Shown here: in pieces, positions 1-12,123 of the stretch | Numbering within the stretch: position 1 is the first letter of the stretch | How the letters are laid out: each line of letters begins with the position of its first letter | Source: Coptis chinensis | Taxonomy: Eukaryota > Streptophyta > Magnoliopsida > Ranunculales > Ranunculaceae | Reading direction: 5' to 3' | NCBI GenBank assembly: GCA_015680905.1 | Contig: CM027378.1 | Span: 88,689,501 to 88,753,500, forward strand | DNA: 64,000 bases | Translations under genes and position numbers: made by a program | The notes under the pieces: model-generated | The model's input: the letters and a program-made list of their open reading frames with translations, nothing else | The model's database searches: none | What the model was told of the DNA's origin: nothing

Positions 1-1540
1 ATGTGATTGCATCTTTGCAAGGATAAGCCCAGAAAAATGTCATAGTTGATGTTGGATGCTTACTTTTTGTATATGTTGAACCTTGGACATTTTCTAAATA
101 TGTAAGTATTTTATGAAAGTCATTATAAGAACTTTTAGTTCATGTGTAAACTTGCACTTACATACTGAAACGTTAAGTTGTGATGGAAGAAGAATCAATG
201 AATTAGAACGAAAAAATTTGTATTAATTGAACTATTATTTATCTATTACTATTTATCAACGCATGTGTAGTTTATAGTGAAAATGAACGGTGTATCCAGT
301 TAAAAAAATGTAGAAAGAACGTTAAAAGCCCAAAGTTTTCTAATTAGGTGTATCAAATTGAAGTTGTAAAGCATGAAGAAAAAATGTGATTGCATCTTTG
401 CAAGGGTAAGCCCAGAAAAATGTCATAGTTGATGTTGGATGCTTACTTTTTGTATATGTTGAACCTTGGACATTTTCTAAATATGTAAGTATTTTATGAA
501 AGTCATTATAAGAACTTTTAGTTCATGTGTAAACTTGCACTTACATACTGAAACGTTAAGTTGTAATGGAAGAAGAATCAACAAATTGGAGTGAAAAAAT
601 TTGTATTAATTGAACTATTATTTATCTACTACTATTTATCAACGCATGTGTAGTTTATAGTGAAAATGAACGTTGTATCCAGTTTAAAAAATGTAGAAAA
701 AACAAAGAAATCTAAGACATAGGATTAATTTATATGCAAATGGAAGATCAGCTCGTTGAGAGTCGCTATTTGTTTTCGAATTTTGAAGCGCACAAGGCTG
801 GTGAAGAAGTATGCATCATTGATATTGTGAAGAACTAAATAAATGTAGCAAAGATGAGAGAAAGAGTTATCTTTCATTCAAATGATGATTGCCCTAAATT
901 GAATACAAACTAAACTTAAATACCTTATAATTGACCCAATCAACTCAACAAATGAGTGACTGAAGCGAAAATGGAAGAGATGGTATTCTTATATCACGAA
1001 TATGCATGTAGAGTATATTTGAAAGTACATGTAAGTTGAAATTGTACAAAAGCCCCAAATGTACAAAGAACGTTAAAAGCCCAAACTATTATTTAGCTGC
1101 TATTATTTATCAACGCATGTGTAGTTTATAGTGAAAATGAACAGTGTATCGAGTTAAAAAAATGTACAAAGAACGTTAAAAGCCCAAAGTCTTCTAATTA
1201 GATATATATTTTACAAAAACCCACACTTTGGCCATAGTCGTGTTTGGTCAGAGTATTATTTATTAATAACTTTTTGTTCATGTATAAACTTGCACTGCAG
1301 TTTCTAGTGATAACGAACAGCGTATCCAGTTAAAAAAATGTGCAAAGAACGTGAAAAGCCCAAAGTTTTTTAATTATGTATGTATTTTATTAACGCCCAA
1401 ACTTTGGCCCATATTATGTATTAAGAAATTTTTGTTCATGTATAAATTTGTACAGTAGTTTATAGTAAAAACGAATAGCGTATCCAGCGCAAAAAATGTA
1501 TGAACAATGTGAAAAGCTCAAAGTCTGCAAATTATGGGGC
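1..1540. repeat. 383-bp tandem duplication plus degenerate partial copies
   Basis: Positions 1-383 are repeated almost base for base from 384 to about 700; both copies begin ATGTGATTGCATCTTTGCAA and share the stretch ending near ACGTTAAGTTGT. A shorter module around TATCCAGTTAAAAAAATGTA followed by AAAGAACG..AAAAGCCCAAAG recurs near 292, 675, 1,145, 1,325 and 1,475, increasingly diverged. No open coding region is visible. It looks like decayed tandem repeat DNA cut by the window edge; the family is not recognised. Confidence 0.8.
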
Positions 1541-2032
1541 CTATAGTCAATTAATTTGTTGGACTTTTTAAATTGTTTGGGCCTCATTGTTTATTTTTCA
1601 AAAAAACTCAAGTAAAGCCCAGTAGATAACCCATTAGTCGTCTGATGCAAATATTGTTGGGAGTCTCTCTTCCGGTTTCCTCTATCTTCTATTCTTCTCG
1701 TCAGTATATCCTTGACCAAAGAAGGTTTAGTTAGTCACTATCTCGATCTTTTTCAAGTACTTTTCTTGAATGGAGCTAGGGTTTTCTTTTATTTTTTTGG
1801 TAAAGGTCGTTTTTTTATTGTTTTGTTTTATTTCTCAAAAAACTATATGTAAGTTGTTACTACATGCCAATACTTGTATATTTGAAGGTATGATGTGTGT
1901 GTGTTAGAATATTTATGTATGAACATCATAAAACATTTTCTCAAATCCTAAACTAAATGTATGTGTTTATGTTGATACATGATATATTGAATGTACTATT
2001 TTTTTTTTAGGTTTTCTTGCAATTTTATCAAA

Positions 2033-2421
2033 ATGGAAGTGTAAGTTGAGTTATTTTTGTTTTATGTTTAAATGTTTATTTTTGTTATGATTACTAATTT
2101 CTCTTTCTTTTCTTTTCTTTTTTTTTTTGTAGAGATTGTTCTTGTAAATTTCGTAATTTTTTTTGTTCTCCAAAAGACAAATGGTTCACAAAATCGTATG
2201 CTCGATATAATTATGAGTGCATTACTATTTTTGGTTTTTTTGAATATCTCATTAAAAAAATCAAGCAGAAGAGGTGTTGTATATACCGTGGTGAATCTAA
2301 TATTTACGCGAATAGTGAAACTCATCAGTCAGTTCTAAGGATAATGAACATATTAGATGAGTAAGTTTTATTTATTTATTTCATTTGTAATTTATTTACT
2401 TATAATGTTATTAATTTGATG

Positions 2422-2479
<58 letters not shown>

Positions 2480-2782
2480 TTATTTTATTTTCTTTTTCTT
2501 TTTCTTTGTGAAGTGTTGGTGTTCGTTCGTATGCTATAAAGATGTTTTGGGTAAATAATGAAGCAGATAATTTATGCGCGTATTATAGGGAAAATTTTGA
2601 AGGATTAAGTTTCTTGAACTATATGGAATATTTAGTTGAAGTTCTTACGAAGTATATTGATTTGGATGAATCTGATGAAGAGGTTGTTCCTTTTATATCA
2701 CCTATTTGCCGTTTTTTTTGTTTTTCTCCTAATTTTTGTTTTGGCTGAATTGAATATTTTATGTTTGATTTGACAGATTTAG
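2033..2782 (+). CDS. small four-exon gene, protein of 136 aa, function unknown
   Basis: Exons are proposed at 2,033-2,040, 2,133-2,360, 2,514-2,682 and 2,777-2,782. Each junction has a GT donor and an AG acceptor (GT|GTAAGT, TTTGTAG|AG, GA|GTAAGT, GTGAAG|TG, GAG|GTTG, GACAG|AT) and the frame runs through all of them without a stop. A 5' UTR intron may run from about 1,800 to a TTTTTTAG acceptor at 2,010. The protein begins MEVDCSCKFRNFFCSPKDKW, is rich in Cys/Lys/aromatic residues at the N-terminus, and ends acidic (LDESDEEI). No signal peptide or membrane segment is obvious and I do not recognise the family. The last exon adds only Ile and the stop, so the 3' end is the weakest part. Intron 2 holds an ATT microsatellite. 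Confidence 0.5.
2425..2479. repeat. (TAT)n microsatellite
   Basis: About 18 perfect TAT/ATT triplets lie in the intron of the small gene, just upstream of a pyrimidine tract and acceptor. Confidence 0.95.
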
Positions 2783-3173
2783 TAGTTAATCTGCGTTAGG
2801 AGTAAAATGTCAGAGTATGGATTGGGAAGACAAATGTGTCGCTATTGCAAACACAGAAATGGATAGGAAAGTCGAAGGCTGAAGGGCTAGCTGTGGATAT
2901 TTTTAAGAAAGACCAACTGATGTTTTGTTAGTTTTAGAAAGTTGGTGTTAGTTTTTTGGTGTTTGGATGGCTGTTCTTTTCGTTTTTAATTGTAATATGT
3001 CTTGATATTTTGCAAGTTTGTGTGTTTCAGTCAGATAAATTATTTTCTAGGTTATGTTGATTTTATGTTATTCTGTAGTAGCTCCAGTTATTAAGTCTTT
3101 TGGCGTTGTTTGAGGATGTTGTCATAGACTAAAGTAATAAATCAGTGGTCTGTGGAAACTATGAATCATAGGT

Positions 3174-3500
3174 ATTGATACAGTTTGAATTGACACGGAG
3201 GTATACCCCCTTTCCCAACTACCTGCAGTGACCATGCCTTAATTGACTTATCGCCAATCCCTGTATAGAGATGTTCAGTTCCAGAGACAGCCAATGCATG
3301 AATCCTATTATAGTGGCAATCTTTTTGCTCATACCATTTTTTAGTGGCTCCTGTCCAAGAACTACGCCAAAACTCCATACACATATGCCACTTCCACTAT
3401 CACTACTTATGGACAAAGGTTTGATGGCATTCACAAAGACGACACTCATGAATTTATGCTCATGGCATACGAAGGATTGCATATGAGAAAAGTTCTGCAA
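3174..3500 (-). pseudogene. WD40-repeat protein fragment
   Basis: Two overlapping minus-strand frames read as consecutive WD40 blades: one with MSVVFVNAIKPLSISSDSGS ending in a G-x-C-V-W strand, the next with HALAVSGTEHLYTGIGDKSI followed by KAWSLQ. The shift between frames and the lack of start or end show a broken piece of a larger plant WD40 gene. It lies in the same orientation as, and beside, the DXS and GH3 fragments, which suggests all three were captured by one mobile element. Paralogue identity is not certain. Confidence 0.6.
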
Positions 3501-3696
3501 GAATAGAAATGACTAAAATGGAAGTAGTAAAATTCAACCTGTATGGAACTTAAGTGTAAAAGTCACTTATTTATCCAATTGTCGTGAGTTATAAGCTACA
3601 ATATTTATTTTTTTACGTTAGAGATTAACTCCATATTTAGCAATAACATCATGTCTAAAGAATAAGCTAATACTAAAAATGAAAAATACCCCCGCT

Positions 3697-3946
3697 TATA
3701 AGCTCTCTGCAAAAATGATGAGTAGATGGCACAGAAAGGTTTAAGGCTTTCACAGGCCAATCCTATAGCAAATGTTACAGCATGTTGTTCTGAAATCCCA
3801 ACATCAAAGCATCGTGTGGGAAAGCGGCGTAGGAACATATTCAAGCTTGTCCCTCCTCCCATTGCAGAATGGATGGCTACAACACCTTTATCTGCATCTG
3901 CTTCATTAATCAAAGCCTCTGCAAAGTAGGTAGTGTAAGACTGAGT
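3697..3946 (-). pseudogene. 1-deoxy-D-xylulose-5-phosphate synthase (DXS) exon fragment
   Basis: The minus strand encodes [20 protein letters not shown], then [20 protein letters not shown], then [20 protein letters not shown] and [11 protein letters not shown]. This is the highly conserved central (pyrimidine-binding) region of DXS, the plastid enzyme that condenses pyruvate and glyceraldehyde 3-phosphate at the start of the MEP pathway; the [11 protein letters not shown] motif is diagnostic. Similarity stops abruptly after FLQRAY. Only about 80 of roughly 700 residues are present and there is no transit peptide, so this is a captured fragment. Confidence 0.85.
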
Positions 3947-4072
3947 ACTACTGCTCCCAATAAATTTGCATTTCCTAAGAAAAGTATGCCAAACGCAAAA
4001 ATAAATTCCCAATTGAAAGAACATCAAACAGTGTAATCCAAATAATGATGAAATAAGGCAGGAGCAACTGAC

Positions 4073-4177
4073 CATGTCAATACCGGCATCTATTGCAGCT
4101 ATAACAGAATCTGAATAGTTTGCATGAGGTGGGTTGATAATCCTGTCTACACCCTGCCAGTCTGAGATAAGAAAACC
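4073..4177 (-). pseudogene. GH3-family beta-glucosidase / beta-glucan exohydrolase exon
   Basis: A single exon, bounded by TTTTTGCAG acceptor and ATG|GTCAG donor on the minus strand, encodes [20 protein letters not shown] and then [15 protein letters not shown]. In plant glycoside hydrolase family 3 exohydrolases this segment carries the catalytic nucleophile Asp (the D of SDW). Neighbouring exons are missing. The intact splice borders imply that genomic DNA, not cDNA, was captured. Confidence 0.8.
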
Positions 4178-4199
4178 CTGCAAAAAGCACACAACAATT

Positions 4200-7080
4200 A
4201 GACTTACTTTCGGGTTTGAATAACATACCGGAAATGCTCATTTTATATTTAGACTAAAATGTCATACTGATCCTCTCATTTTCACCCATTAATTAGATCA
4301 TGTACGCGAGAAGTTAAGAGTGGGACTCAGATCAGTTGAGACATTTTGCCAGGCATGTGTTGCATAATTTTACAGTGATATATTAGATGTAGAAAGAACA
4401 GAATTACTGCAACAATTTCACTGGGGTGCAGGTCAAGTCCATGAGCATTAGGTAATGTCAATTATGATACTATGACATGGAGTATCGCACTATGACAGTA
4501 TGACCTGATCTTTGCCAGCATGAAATAATTTCACAGTTAATTTTTAGAAGTGATCGAAATTACTAATGGTCGATCAATCTCTTAAAATTCCATTTAATGT
4601 CGTCAAGTATAAAAAAAATATTTAAGTAAATGTGCTAAACGTTGTGTAGGATTGTAGTAGCATGCTTCTCTATGCTGAAGGACTTTTGAAAGCAATTTGA
4701 TAGAAAATGCAATATAATCTTGAAGTTTACAAAGAGCTACATTCTTAAACAAATTTGGAAGGCAAGGGTTAAGGACAATCCATTTCTTAATTATATGGAA
4801 GAAGGATAAATAGTAAATACTCACCAATTGTATGGGTTTTTTCTACCCAGAAATTGTTCTTTGTAAACCGATGCATGTGTAGAATCATGTATTATGGCAA
4901 TCTGGTGACACGGTACCTTATTCTTGCTATCGAAGGCCTCATAACTTCTGTAAGAGATTCGCCATCGAATTTCTCTGCTATTGAAATATAAGTGTATTGA
5001 TTTGCTTATTTGGCAAACCAATCTCAGTTTCCATTTTTGTTTTTTTGTATTGGTATATAATTTCCTTGTGCATTGGTTTAGATATTGCTCTTTATATTCA
5101 ATTTGCTTTGGTTGGATGGAGATATGGAGAAAAGTGAATGTTTGTTGTGGACCTTAACTAATGAATTTGGTCGAATTGAAATGTAAGTGTATTGATCAAC
5201 TCATTTCCACCCTTTTATTTTGTAATAGTTTTTTTATGGCTATTTATTCTCTGCTTTGACTTCCTATTGTGAAAAATAATCAGGAGATATAATAAAGTTG
5301 TTGATACTTAAGCTAGATCAAATAAATATTCACTAACAATATTAAAATAACTAAACTAATTCTAAAAACTATTCTCATTCCCTCTTCATAATTGCCTTGA
5401 GATATTCCATCTTTTCTTTTGAGAATATATCTTCCTGCACATTTGATAATCCGATGTAGTCTTCTTTGAGAATTGTATTTTTCTTCATTGTGCAGTAGTG
5501 CAATCGATTCTGTTCTAATTTAATAGATATATCAATTTTTTTTCTGTGCAAGTGTGATTGCATAATGTTGTAGTGGAGATTCACTCTTGATGAATGTGCT
5601 TTCGTTACAATTTCCATCGTCATCTAGACTATCCATGTAGTTGACCTGTAATAATTTTTTGTTTAATTTTCCCACACATAAAATGAATCAGAAGACATTG
5701 GTTATGGTATTGAATCAACATATATTGTCTAATTATATAAGATCTCAAAATAGGCATAACCAAAGAACAAAAATAGAATTAAACAAAACACATTGCCAAG
5801 TAGGTGTAAACCAATAAAATAAAATATGAAAAATAAACAAAACAGCTTTGAGAAGGAAAATTCTATGTAGAAAATGTGATAGATTGATCACAAATAAATA
5901 AAAAAATGATGGCATTATTTTGAAGTACTGCTCTTTTGTCGCTCCCTTTTCTTCTTCCTTCTTCCTTACTATGTTCCCTTATCGTTTGTTTCTTTGTTTT
6001 CGAATAGCTCTTTGATTTTCAGAATTGTTTTGTTTGTCCCTCGTTTAATGTATCCAAACAGATACCTGATAGTCGTTGTATTGTTGTACTGACCTGTTGT
6101 ACCTATAAAATTAAATGTATAAATTTGAATCCATATTTTAAGTTTAAAAAATAAATTTTATTACCTTGAATTTCCTCAGTATAGTATATGTTTCTACCAA
6201 ACGGAATTATCTTTTTCTTTTTCCATATCTGAACATTTGAAAATATAGTAATTGCTTGAGTCACAATTGAAGAGGTATTGAAAATATGAACATGTTTGAG
6301 AAGATATTAATGAATAATTTTTTTACAAATAAACATGTAATATGTAAAATTAAATATCGCAAACCTTATTATTGTTGTTCCAAACATATTGCATTGGAAA
6401 GTGAACATACGAATATCCATCAATTTCATTGTCACTTTGATAATCCAATTTCTTTGCAATTATTTTTCAGCCTAAAAAGGAGTTCAGTAACATTATATTG
6501 CCCCCTTGAGTACGAGAAAATCTTTTATATTGTCCAAATTTATCAATTAACTGTAACGCTGTAAGGGCGCCTCTATCTTGATTTAAAGATGAAAGTGTGA
6601 GACTAAGATATACAATTTGAATCTAAGTATGATCTCCATAAATGTAGTTCTATGAGATATGATCTAAGGAAAGCAAGGAAATTTTATAGCATAGATAAAT
6701 GCTTCAAGAGTCCTCCTCAACTATCTATGGTTAAATCTTCACTTTTTCTTTAAATGTTTTATATAGCATGGACACTCATTCTATTGAATTTCTTTACTTT
6801 CTTCCTTTCAGAACAGAAATGTTGCTTTAACTAATATAAAATCCTCCTGCACAATCTTGGGAGGAGTTTTAATGGCTAACGCATACAACTTCATCTTTCT
6901 CATAGTTGTGATTATGATCCCACAGAAAGACGTATTGTATTAGTACATAAAAAGGAATTTGAAAATGAAAAATAGACGAGTAGTCGATTACAAGTGTCTG
7001 CACATTGTTTTATTTTGAGCAAAACCTGGGGAGGGGTACCCGGAGAAATCATGCACTCTATCCCATTAGAAATAAAATCT
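4200..7080. other. AT-rich intergenic stretch with no convincing gene
   Basis: No intact gene is visible. Short minus-strand open stretches at 5,375-5,623 (82 codons) and about 5,985-6,110 have reasonable exon-like borders. The second contains TTIRYLFGYIKRGTNK, which faintly recalls the YLFKY-x-NKG motif of Helitron Rep proteins, but the match is too short to annotate as one. Confidence 0.4.
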
Positions 7081-7084
7081 GGAC

Positions 7085-7330
7085 TTAAATAACACCCAGT
7101 TCAATCTTCTCGCCATTCGACAAAAAAGCAACTGCACCACTGTGTCCTTCTCTGTAGTACTTGGAATATCTGAAGTCCATCTGAGCGGCAACATCTATAC
7201 AACTTCACCATCTACTATATAATTTCTATTTAACTGATTGTTGGGTATCCAGGAAATGTGGTACACGCTTTTGTGGAGTCTCATTCCATCAATATTGACG
7301 TTTCTCTCAGGGTCCTAAACTGTGCCTGCG
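7085..7330 (-). pseudogene. decayed coding remnant downstream of the PPR gene
   Basis: Reading the minus strand, one frame gives SVYHISWIPNNQLNRNYIVD and, after a single-base shift, another gives AAQMDFRYSKYYREGHSGAV followed by AFLSNGEKIELGVI and a stop. An internal stop precedes the first piece. It behaves like the 3' end of a broken gene. I do not recognise the family. Confidence 0.35.
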
Positions 7331-8049
7331 GACATCTGCTTCAAGTAAACCTTCCTCCAATCAAGTTTTAACTAGTACACAGCCAAATTAGTGCAGACTC
7401 AGTTGTTGCAATTGTGCTACCTATCCCCTTGATCAACCTCATCCACAGTATCATGAACCCTTGAAGGTCTGTTAAGGACCTTTTCCAGATCTCTGTTTGG
7501 TCAATCTTTGCTCTGACGACCTTGAAGCTAAGGAGTTGAGTTTGAATGGAAATAATACAAAGTTGCAGCTATCTTATGATCTAACCCACACAACCGTTAG
7601 TTGGTAGCTTTCAGAACTTTTAGGTCTGTGGTTCCTTGAATATTTGAAGCAAAAAGCTAATGATGTAGGGGAGAAGTTCCTATAAGTGGTAGGTTGTCGT
7701 AGTAATATTGTTGGCAGAGGTTTCTGTCACATCCGACTGTTGGGAGGGACGTTCATGGAATGATCATTCTTGCCTTGCCATGTTTTATCCAAAGTTGCAA
7801 CTTGCAAAAACGCCATCTCAGAATGGATTCTATATGATATTTCAGCAATCTATTTAACTGACTTGTTAAGTAGCGTTTACACTTTCCATCCTCCACGTTC
7901 ATAAGGCTTTCAGCAGAAAGCATATCTTCACTGAATTGCCTTAACCACCCAATCACATTCTTTTGGATGATTAAAAATGAAATAAAGTGGACATCCATGA
8001 AAGGAATAGAACTATTGCATCTCAATGAGTAGGGCTATTGCTTGAGATG

Positions 8050-10287
8050 TCAACTCATCACCTTCATTTGTACATTCAACCTCCTCAGCACCCTGAGCAG
8101 ACTCCCCCATTCTGGATGTTGTGTTTTCTCATTGGCAACAAAGGAATGGATTCTCTTGTCCACTTCAATCGAGCTATAACCAGCTCCCTTTTTCACTCCC
8201 CTCTCATTCATCTTTTTCCTCATCACTTCCACCTCTTCCCATCTGTAACAATCAGCCAATATGTTTGATAACATCACATAGTGACCCGGGTTCTCACAGC
8301 TCAATCCCATTAACTGGGTTCCACTATAAATGCCTACTCCCAAATTAGAGTGGGTCTTGCATGCACCAAGCAGTGCCCCCCAGACATCAATCGTGGCTTT
8401 CACTGGCATTGTCCTGATTAATTCCAGAGCTTCTTCTAGACGACCTGATCTGCCTAATATGTCCACCATACACGCATAATGGCCTTCTCTGGGGACGATA
8501 CCGAAGTTTTTCATGCTATTAAAAATTTTGATTCCTTCATCAACCAAGCCTCCGTGGTTACAAGCTGAGAGAATTGCAATGAAACTGACTTGATCAGGCT
8601 CTTTCACTCTGTGGAAGATTTCAAGAGCCTTCTCCCCAAGTCCATGGTCAGCATAACCTGAAATCATTGAGTTACAGATGACAGAGTCTTCCTCCGAGAT
8701 CCGATCAAACACTCTCCGCGAGTACGCAATATTCCCACATTTCGCGTACATATCAATTAGAGCACTACCAACAAAGGTATGAGATTCGAAATCATTCTTA
8801 TATGCCCATAAATGAACCTCTTTTCCTTGTCGTATAGCAGAGATACCTGCACAAGCAGATAGAATACTTGTCACAGCAACTGGATTTGGTTGAATTTTAC
8901 CACTAAGCATCTCCCCGAATGTTCCAAGTGCTTTTGAAAAATAGCCATTCTGTACATATCCAACAACCATTGAGCTCCAGGAAATTACATCTCGGTTCGT
9001 AGCATCTGTGAAGATACAAGCTGCATATTGAACTGAACCACACTTGCTGTAAACAGATATGAGGGCATTTGTAACCCTTCTATCAGATTCTAATCTGTTC
9101 CTATAGGAGTAGCCATGAATTTCTTTACAGTAAGCAAGGTACATTAGATCAGAAATGGCTGGGAGGATGCTTGCTAAGGTCACAACGTCTGGTTTCAATC
9201 CCAAATCCAACATCTCAGTGAAAAGTCTAACGGCATCATTAGGCATATTATTTTGAGCAAGAGAAGAAACAATCCCACAATATGTAACTACATCTGCATT
9301 TAACCCGCCATGTTTCATGTCCCGTAGGAGTTGTATGCTTTCATCAAAATAACCGTTTTGAGCATAGCTAGAAATTAGAGCATTCCACGCAACATTATCA
9401 GGTCTAATTGTTTTCTTAAAGATTCTACGGGCTTCTTCAATTCTACCGAACTTCCCATACATAGAAATAAGAGTATTACAGATTTCAGAAATACATTCAA
9501 GTCCATTTCTCAAAATATATCCATGTATTTCTCTAGCAGTTATATCAGAAGTGCATATTGAAAGAAAACTTACAATGGTCACTTGATCCGGTCTCAACCC
9601 GCTTTGGACCAACTCCTGTAGTTTAACCATGGCTTTACCATGAAACCCATTCTCAATGTAAAAAGAAATGATAGAATTCCATGACACAATATCTCGTTTA
9701 CGCATTCTTTCAAACACTTTTTCTCCATCTATTACACTCCCACACTTTCCAAACATGGCAATGAGAGCATTGGAAACGAATAAATCCGACTCCAACCCAC
9801 ATTCCACAGCCATATTATGAATCTTCTTCCCTTGGTGAACATCAGCTAATAAACCACACATTTTCAACACACACGAAAAAGTATAAGAATCCAGTTTAAG
9901 ACCTTCTTCCTTCTTCTGATAAAAAATATCCAATCCCTTTTGATACAATCCAATTGTGGTGTACCCCCTTATCATAGCATTCAAAATAAATACATTACGA
10001 TTCAAAACACGGTTAGAAACTGTTTCGGCAAGTGAGATGTTTCCACACTTAGAGTAAAGATTAATTAGTTTAGTTGCAAAGTAAGAATCTTGTTCTAATC
10101 CCTTTGTTATAATTTTAGAATGTATTAGTTTACCTAATACTAGATTCTTGTTTACGACACAGTTTTCGAGTAGTTTTTCGTAGGTTGATGGGTTTAAGAG
10201 TTTTTGGTTTGAAGATGCAAGTGATGAGTAAGTGAAGAGTGAGATTGAGGTTCTGAGGGGTTGAGTGATTGATGAAAAGGGGCTCAT
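8050..10287 (-). CDS. PLS-class pentatricopeptide repeat protein (E/E+ subgroup), 745 aa
   Basis: An intronless 745-codon frame starts MSPFSSITQPLRTSISLFTY and ends in NVQMKVMS. It is an array of P, L and S pentatricopeptide motifs, seen as repeated LISMYGKFG, SWNSIISFY, AYAQNG-like and LIDMYAKCGN blocks from about residue 50 to 600. The E domain follows (VWGALLGACKTHSNLGVG, then NPGHYVMLSNILADCYRWEE) and an E+-like end (GAGYSSIEVDKRIHSFVAN). No DYW deaminase domain is present. Proteins of this group bind single-stranded organellar RNA, usually for C-to-U editing with a deaminase supplied in trans. The Ser/Thr-rich, acid-poor N-terminus is compatible with a mitochondrial or plastid transit peptide. 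The frame has no disabling change, so it is probably functional; the target transcript cannot be inferred. Another Met start is not needed. Confidence 0.9.
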   Translation of the reverse strand: MSPFSSITQPLRTSISLFTYSSLASSNQKLLNPSTYEKLLENCVVNKNLVLGKLIHSKIITKGLEQDSYFATKLINLYSKCGNISLAETVSNRVLNRNVFILNAMIRGYTTIGLYQKGLDIFYQKKEEGLKLDSYTFSCVLKMCGLLADVHQGKKIHNMAVECGLESDLFVSNALIAMFGKCGSVIDGEKVFERMRKRDIVSWNSIISFYIENGFHGKAMVKLQELVQSGLRPDQVTIVSFLSICTSDITAREIHGYILRNGLECISEICNTLISMYGKFGRIEEARRIFKKTIRPDNVAWNALISSYAQNGYFDESIQLLRDMKHGGLNADVVTYCGIVSSLAQNNMPNDAVRLFTEMLDLGLKPDVVTLASILPAISDLMYLAYCKEIHGYSYRNRLESDRRVTNALISVYSKCGSVQYAACIFTDATNRDVISWSSMVVGYVQNGYFSKALGTFGEMLSGKIQPNPVAVTSILSACAGISAIRQGKEVHLWAYKNDFESHTFVGSALIDMYAKCGNIAYSRRVFDRISEEDSVICNSMISGYADHGLGEKALEIFHRVKEPDQVSFIAILSACNHGGLVDEGIKIFNSMKNFGIVPREGHYACMVDILGRSGRLEEALELIRTMPVKATIDVWGALLGACKTHSNLGVGIYSGTQLMGLSCENPGHYVMLSNILADCYRWEEVEVMRKKMNERGVKKGAGYSSIEVDKRIHSFVANEKTQHPEWGSLLRVLRRLNVQMKVMS

Positions 10288-10620
10288 ATTGTTTGGTTTA
10301 AAGAGGAGAAATGAGGGTAAAGCTCAAATACCATTTCCATGGCGGGTAAGTTTGAAATAGAGAGATTTGAGGAGTCATATACAACCAATTTTTTAAACAA
10401 GTCTTGATCCTGTGGATTGCAAGACACAATACTCCATGGTGCACTGGCACAACTCCTCCTAGTCGAGTTGGTCAAAGTGCGCAGCCAGTACAGCTCAAGT
10501 TCGAGAGCCTCAGAGCCTAAGGAGAACCAAGGCTATGATAGATGCTCAATTGCCGAGAATGAAGTTAAATTAGTTTTGTTGTTTACAAAATTTTGGAAAC
10601 TATCAACAACAATAACAATG
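10288..10620. other. region upstream of the PPR gene
   Basis: This contains the 5' flank and presumed promoter of the minus-strand PPR gene. No clear TATA box is seen and no other gene is supported. Confidence 0.3.
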
Positions 10621-10627
10621 CACGCCA

Positions 10628-10760
10628 ACAGGTGGTAAGTAGCAAAGTTGGTAAAATCCTTGGGTGATGATACCAAAGGTATGGAATTCGAACCCTACCA
10701 GTATCAAAGAGTCGCTGGTCTAATTTAATAAAGGCTTGCAGGCGAGATGAGCGGAGCGAA
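10628..10760 (+). mobile_element. tRNA-derived SINE-like relic
   Basis: AGTAGCAAAGTTGGTAAAAT resembles an RNA polymerase III A box (TRGCNNARTTGG), and GGAATTCGAACCCTA, about 50 bases on, resembles a B box (GGTTCGANNCC with changes). That spacing is typical of the tRNA-related head of plant SINEs. No clean poly(T) or poly(A) tail or target duplication is seen, so the end is approximate. Confidence 0.4.
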
Positions 10761-10805
10761 TGTTCTTTGGGGATGGCCTAAAATGTCATTTGGTTGGTTT
10801 ATGTA

Positions 10806-10895
10806 TCTCTCTCTCTCTCTCTCTCGCCTCTACTACGATTCTTATCTCTGCTCAAAATTTCTCTCTCCCTCCCCCATCTCTCTCTCTCGATACCC
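10806..10895. repeat. (CT)n-rich simple repeat
   Basis: Runs of CTCTCTCTCTCTCTCTC at about 10,806-10,826 and further CT-rich DNA to about 10,895. Confidence 0.85.
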
Positions 10896-10899
10896 CCCA

Positions 10900-12123
10900 T
10901 CATCTTTCCCGATACCCCACTACTGTTTTGGGGATTCATTATTTTTACTTTGCATAGGTGTTGTACAACGGGCACCGGATTAGGGCTAATAAGTTGATAT
11001 TCCTTGGTATCTCTTGCGCAAATGAAGGATAAAACATTCTTTACATATTGAAGTTCTTACTGATAAAGGGTCTGGTACATATTACTATGAAATTTCTGGT
11101 ACTAAAAATTATGGGTTGATGTTAGTTTGTTTAGTTAAATGGTCTTTTGATCTTTGTATGCTTATAGTTTATAAACTTGAGTTAGAGTAGAGTTCAAGTA
11201 GATTTCTACTAAATGTGATGTTAGTTTGTTTAGTTAAATGGTCTTGAATCCATAATTTTAGGAAGATGAGAATGCATTATCTCATGATGTGAATAGTTTA
11301 CTATTTTATTTTGAAGAATGCGCTAGAATGCTTGTTTTGAGTGTTGGTCGAAGTAGAAGTAATGGTGCTAGTGTTTTTTTGGTTGGAGCAAGTTGTAATT
11401 ATCTAAAAAATATTAGAATTATTATTTTTGGTCTCTTAGTTCTAGGCTTAGAATGGTTAAACTCTTGATGCAGAAGTGGCTGGAGTTGGTATTATTAGGA
11501 TATGGTAATAATGCATAAGTGTGAAAATGTCGCATTGTGGAAAAGAGTATATAAGAAGTAAGAAACGTTTAACATATCTCTTGAATCTTGATGAAAATTG
11601 AGACATTTTTTTTTGTATAGTAAGAAAATGAATGACATTCTAGAGGTATTGAGTTTGAGTACTGCAAGAGTTTCTAGCGCAGGTCATAAACATGCTCCTA
11701 ATACGCTTTTTCAGTAGAGTTGCAATACCTTTTCTTTTTATATGAACTTATCATTGCCCTCGAAATTGGCATTTCTGTGTATTTGTTATTATATTGTAAA
11801 TTCAAAAATATTTATCTAGCTGTAGTTATTGGACCTGTATAGATGCTTCGGAATACGCAGTTTTTTTTTTGTTAACTTGTTATTACGGTGGTCTTCATTT
11901 TTGTTGATATTTGATCTAAATCCCCCACTGTATACTAGTAACCGACCCACACAGCAAATTTGAAATCACGTCGCTTAAGAAAAAAAAAAATTGAGTACAT
12001 GACCAAACGGATACAGAAAAAAGAAAGTCAGAATCTATTCCAACAGCTGAGATGGGGTTATGAGCTAGTAATTGGACGGTAATAACGACGTGAGACACGT
12101 TGGTCAATTTGAACCTTGATATA
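10900..12123. other. non-coding spacer
   Basis: AT-rich DNA without a supported gene. A 35-base phrase around GATGTTAGTTTGTTTAGTTA with AATGGTCTT occurs twice (about 11,118 and 11,217), pointing to old local duplication. Confidence 0.4.

Noticed and set aside
7753..8025. 90-codon minus-strand frame just after the PPR stop
   Set aside because: No family, no intron joining it to the PPR gene, and the PPR already has a complete E+ end.
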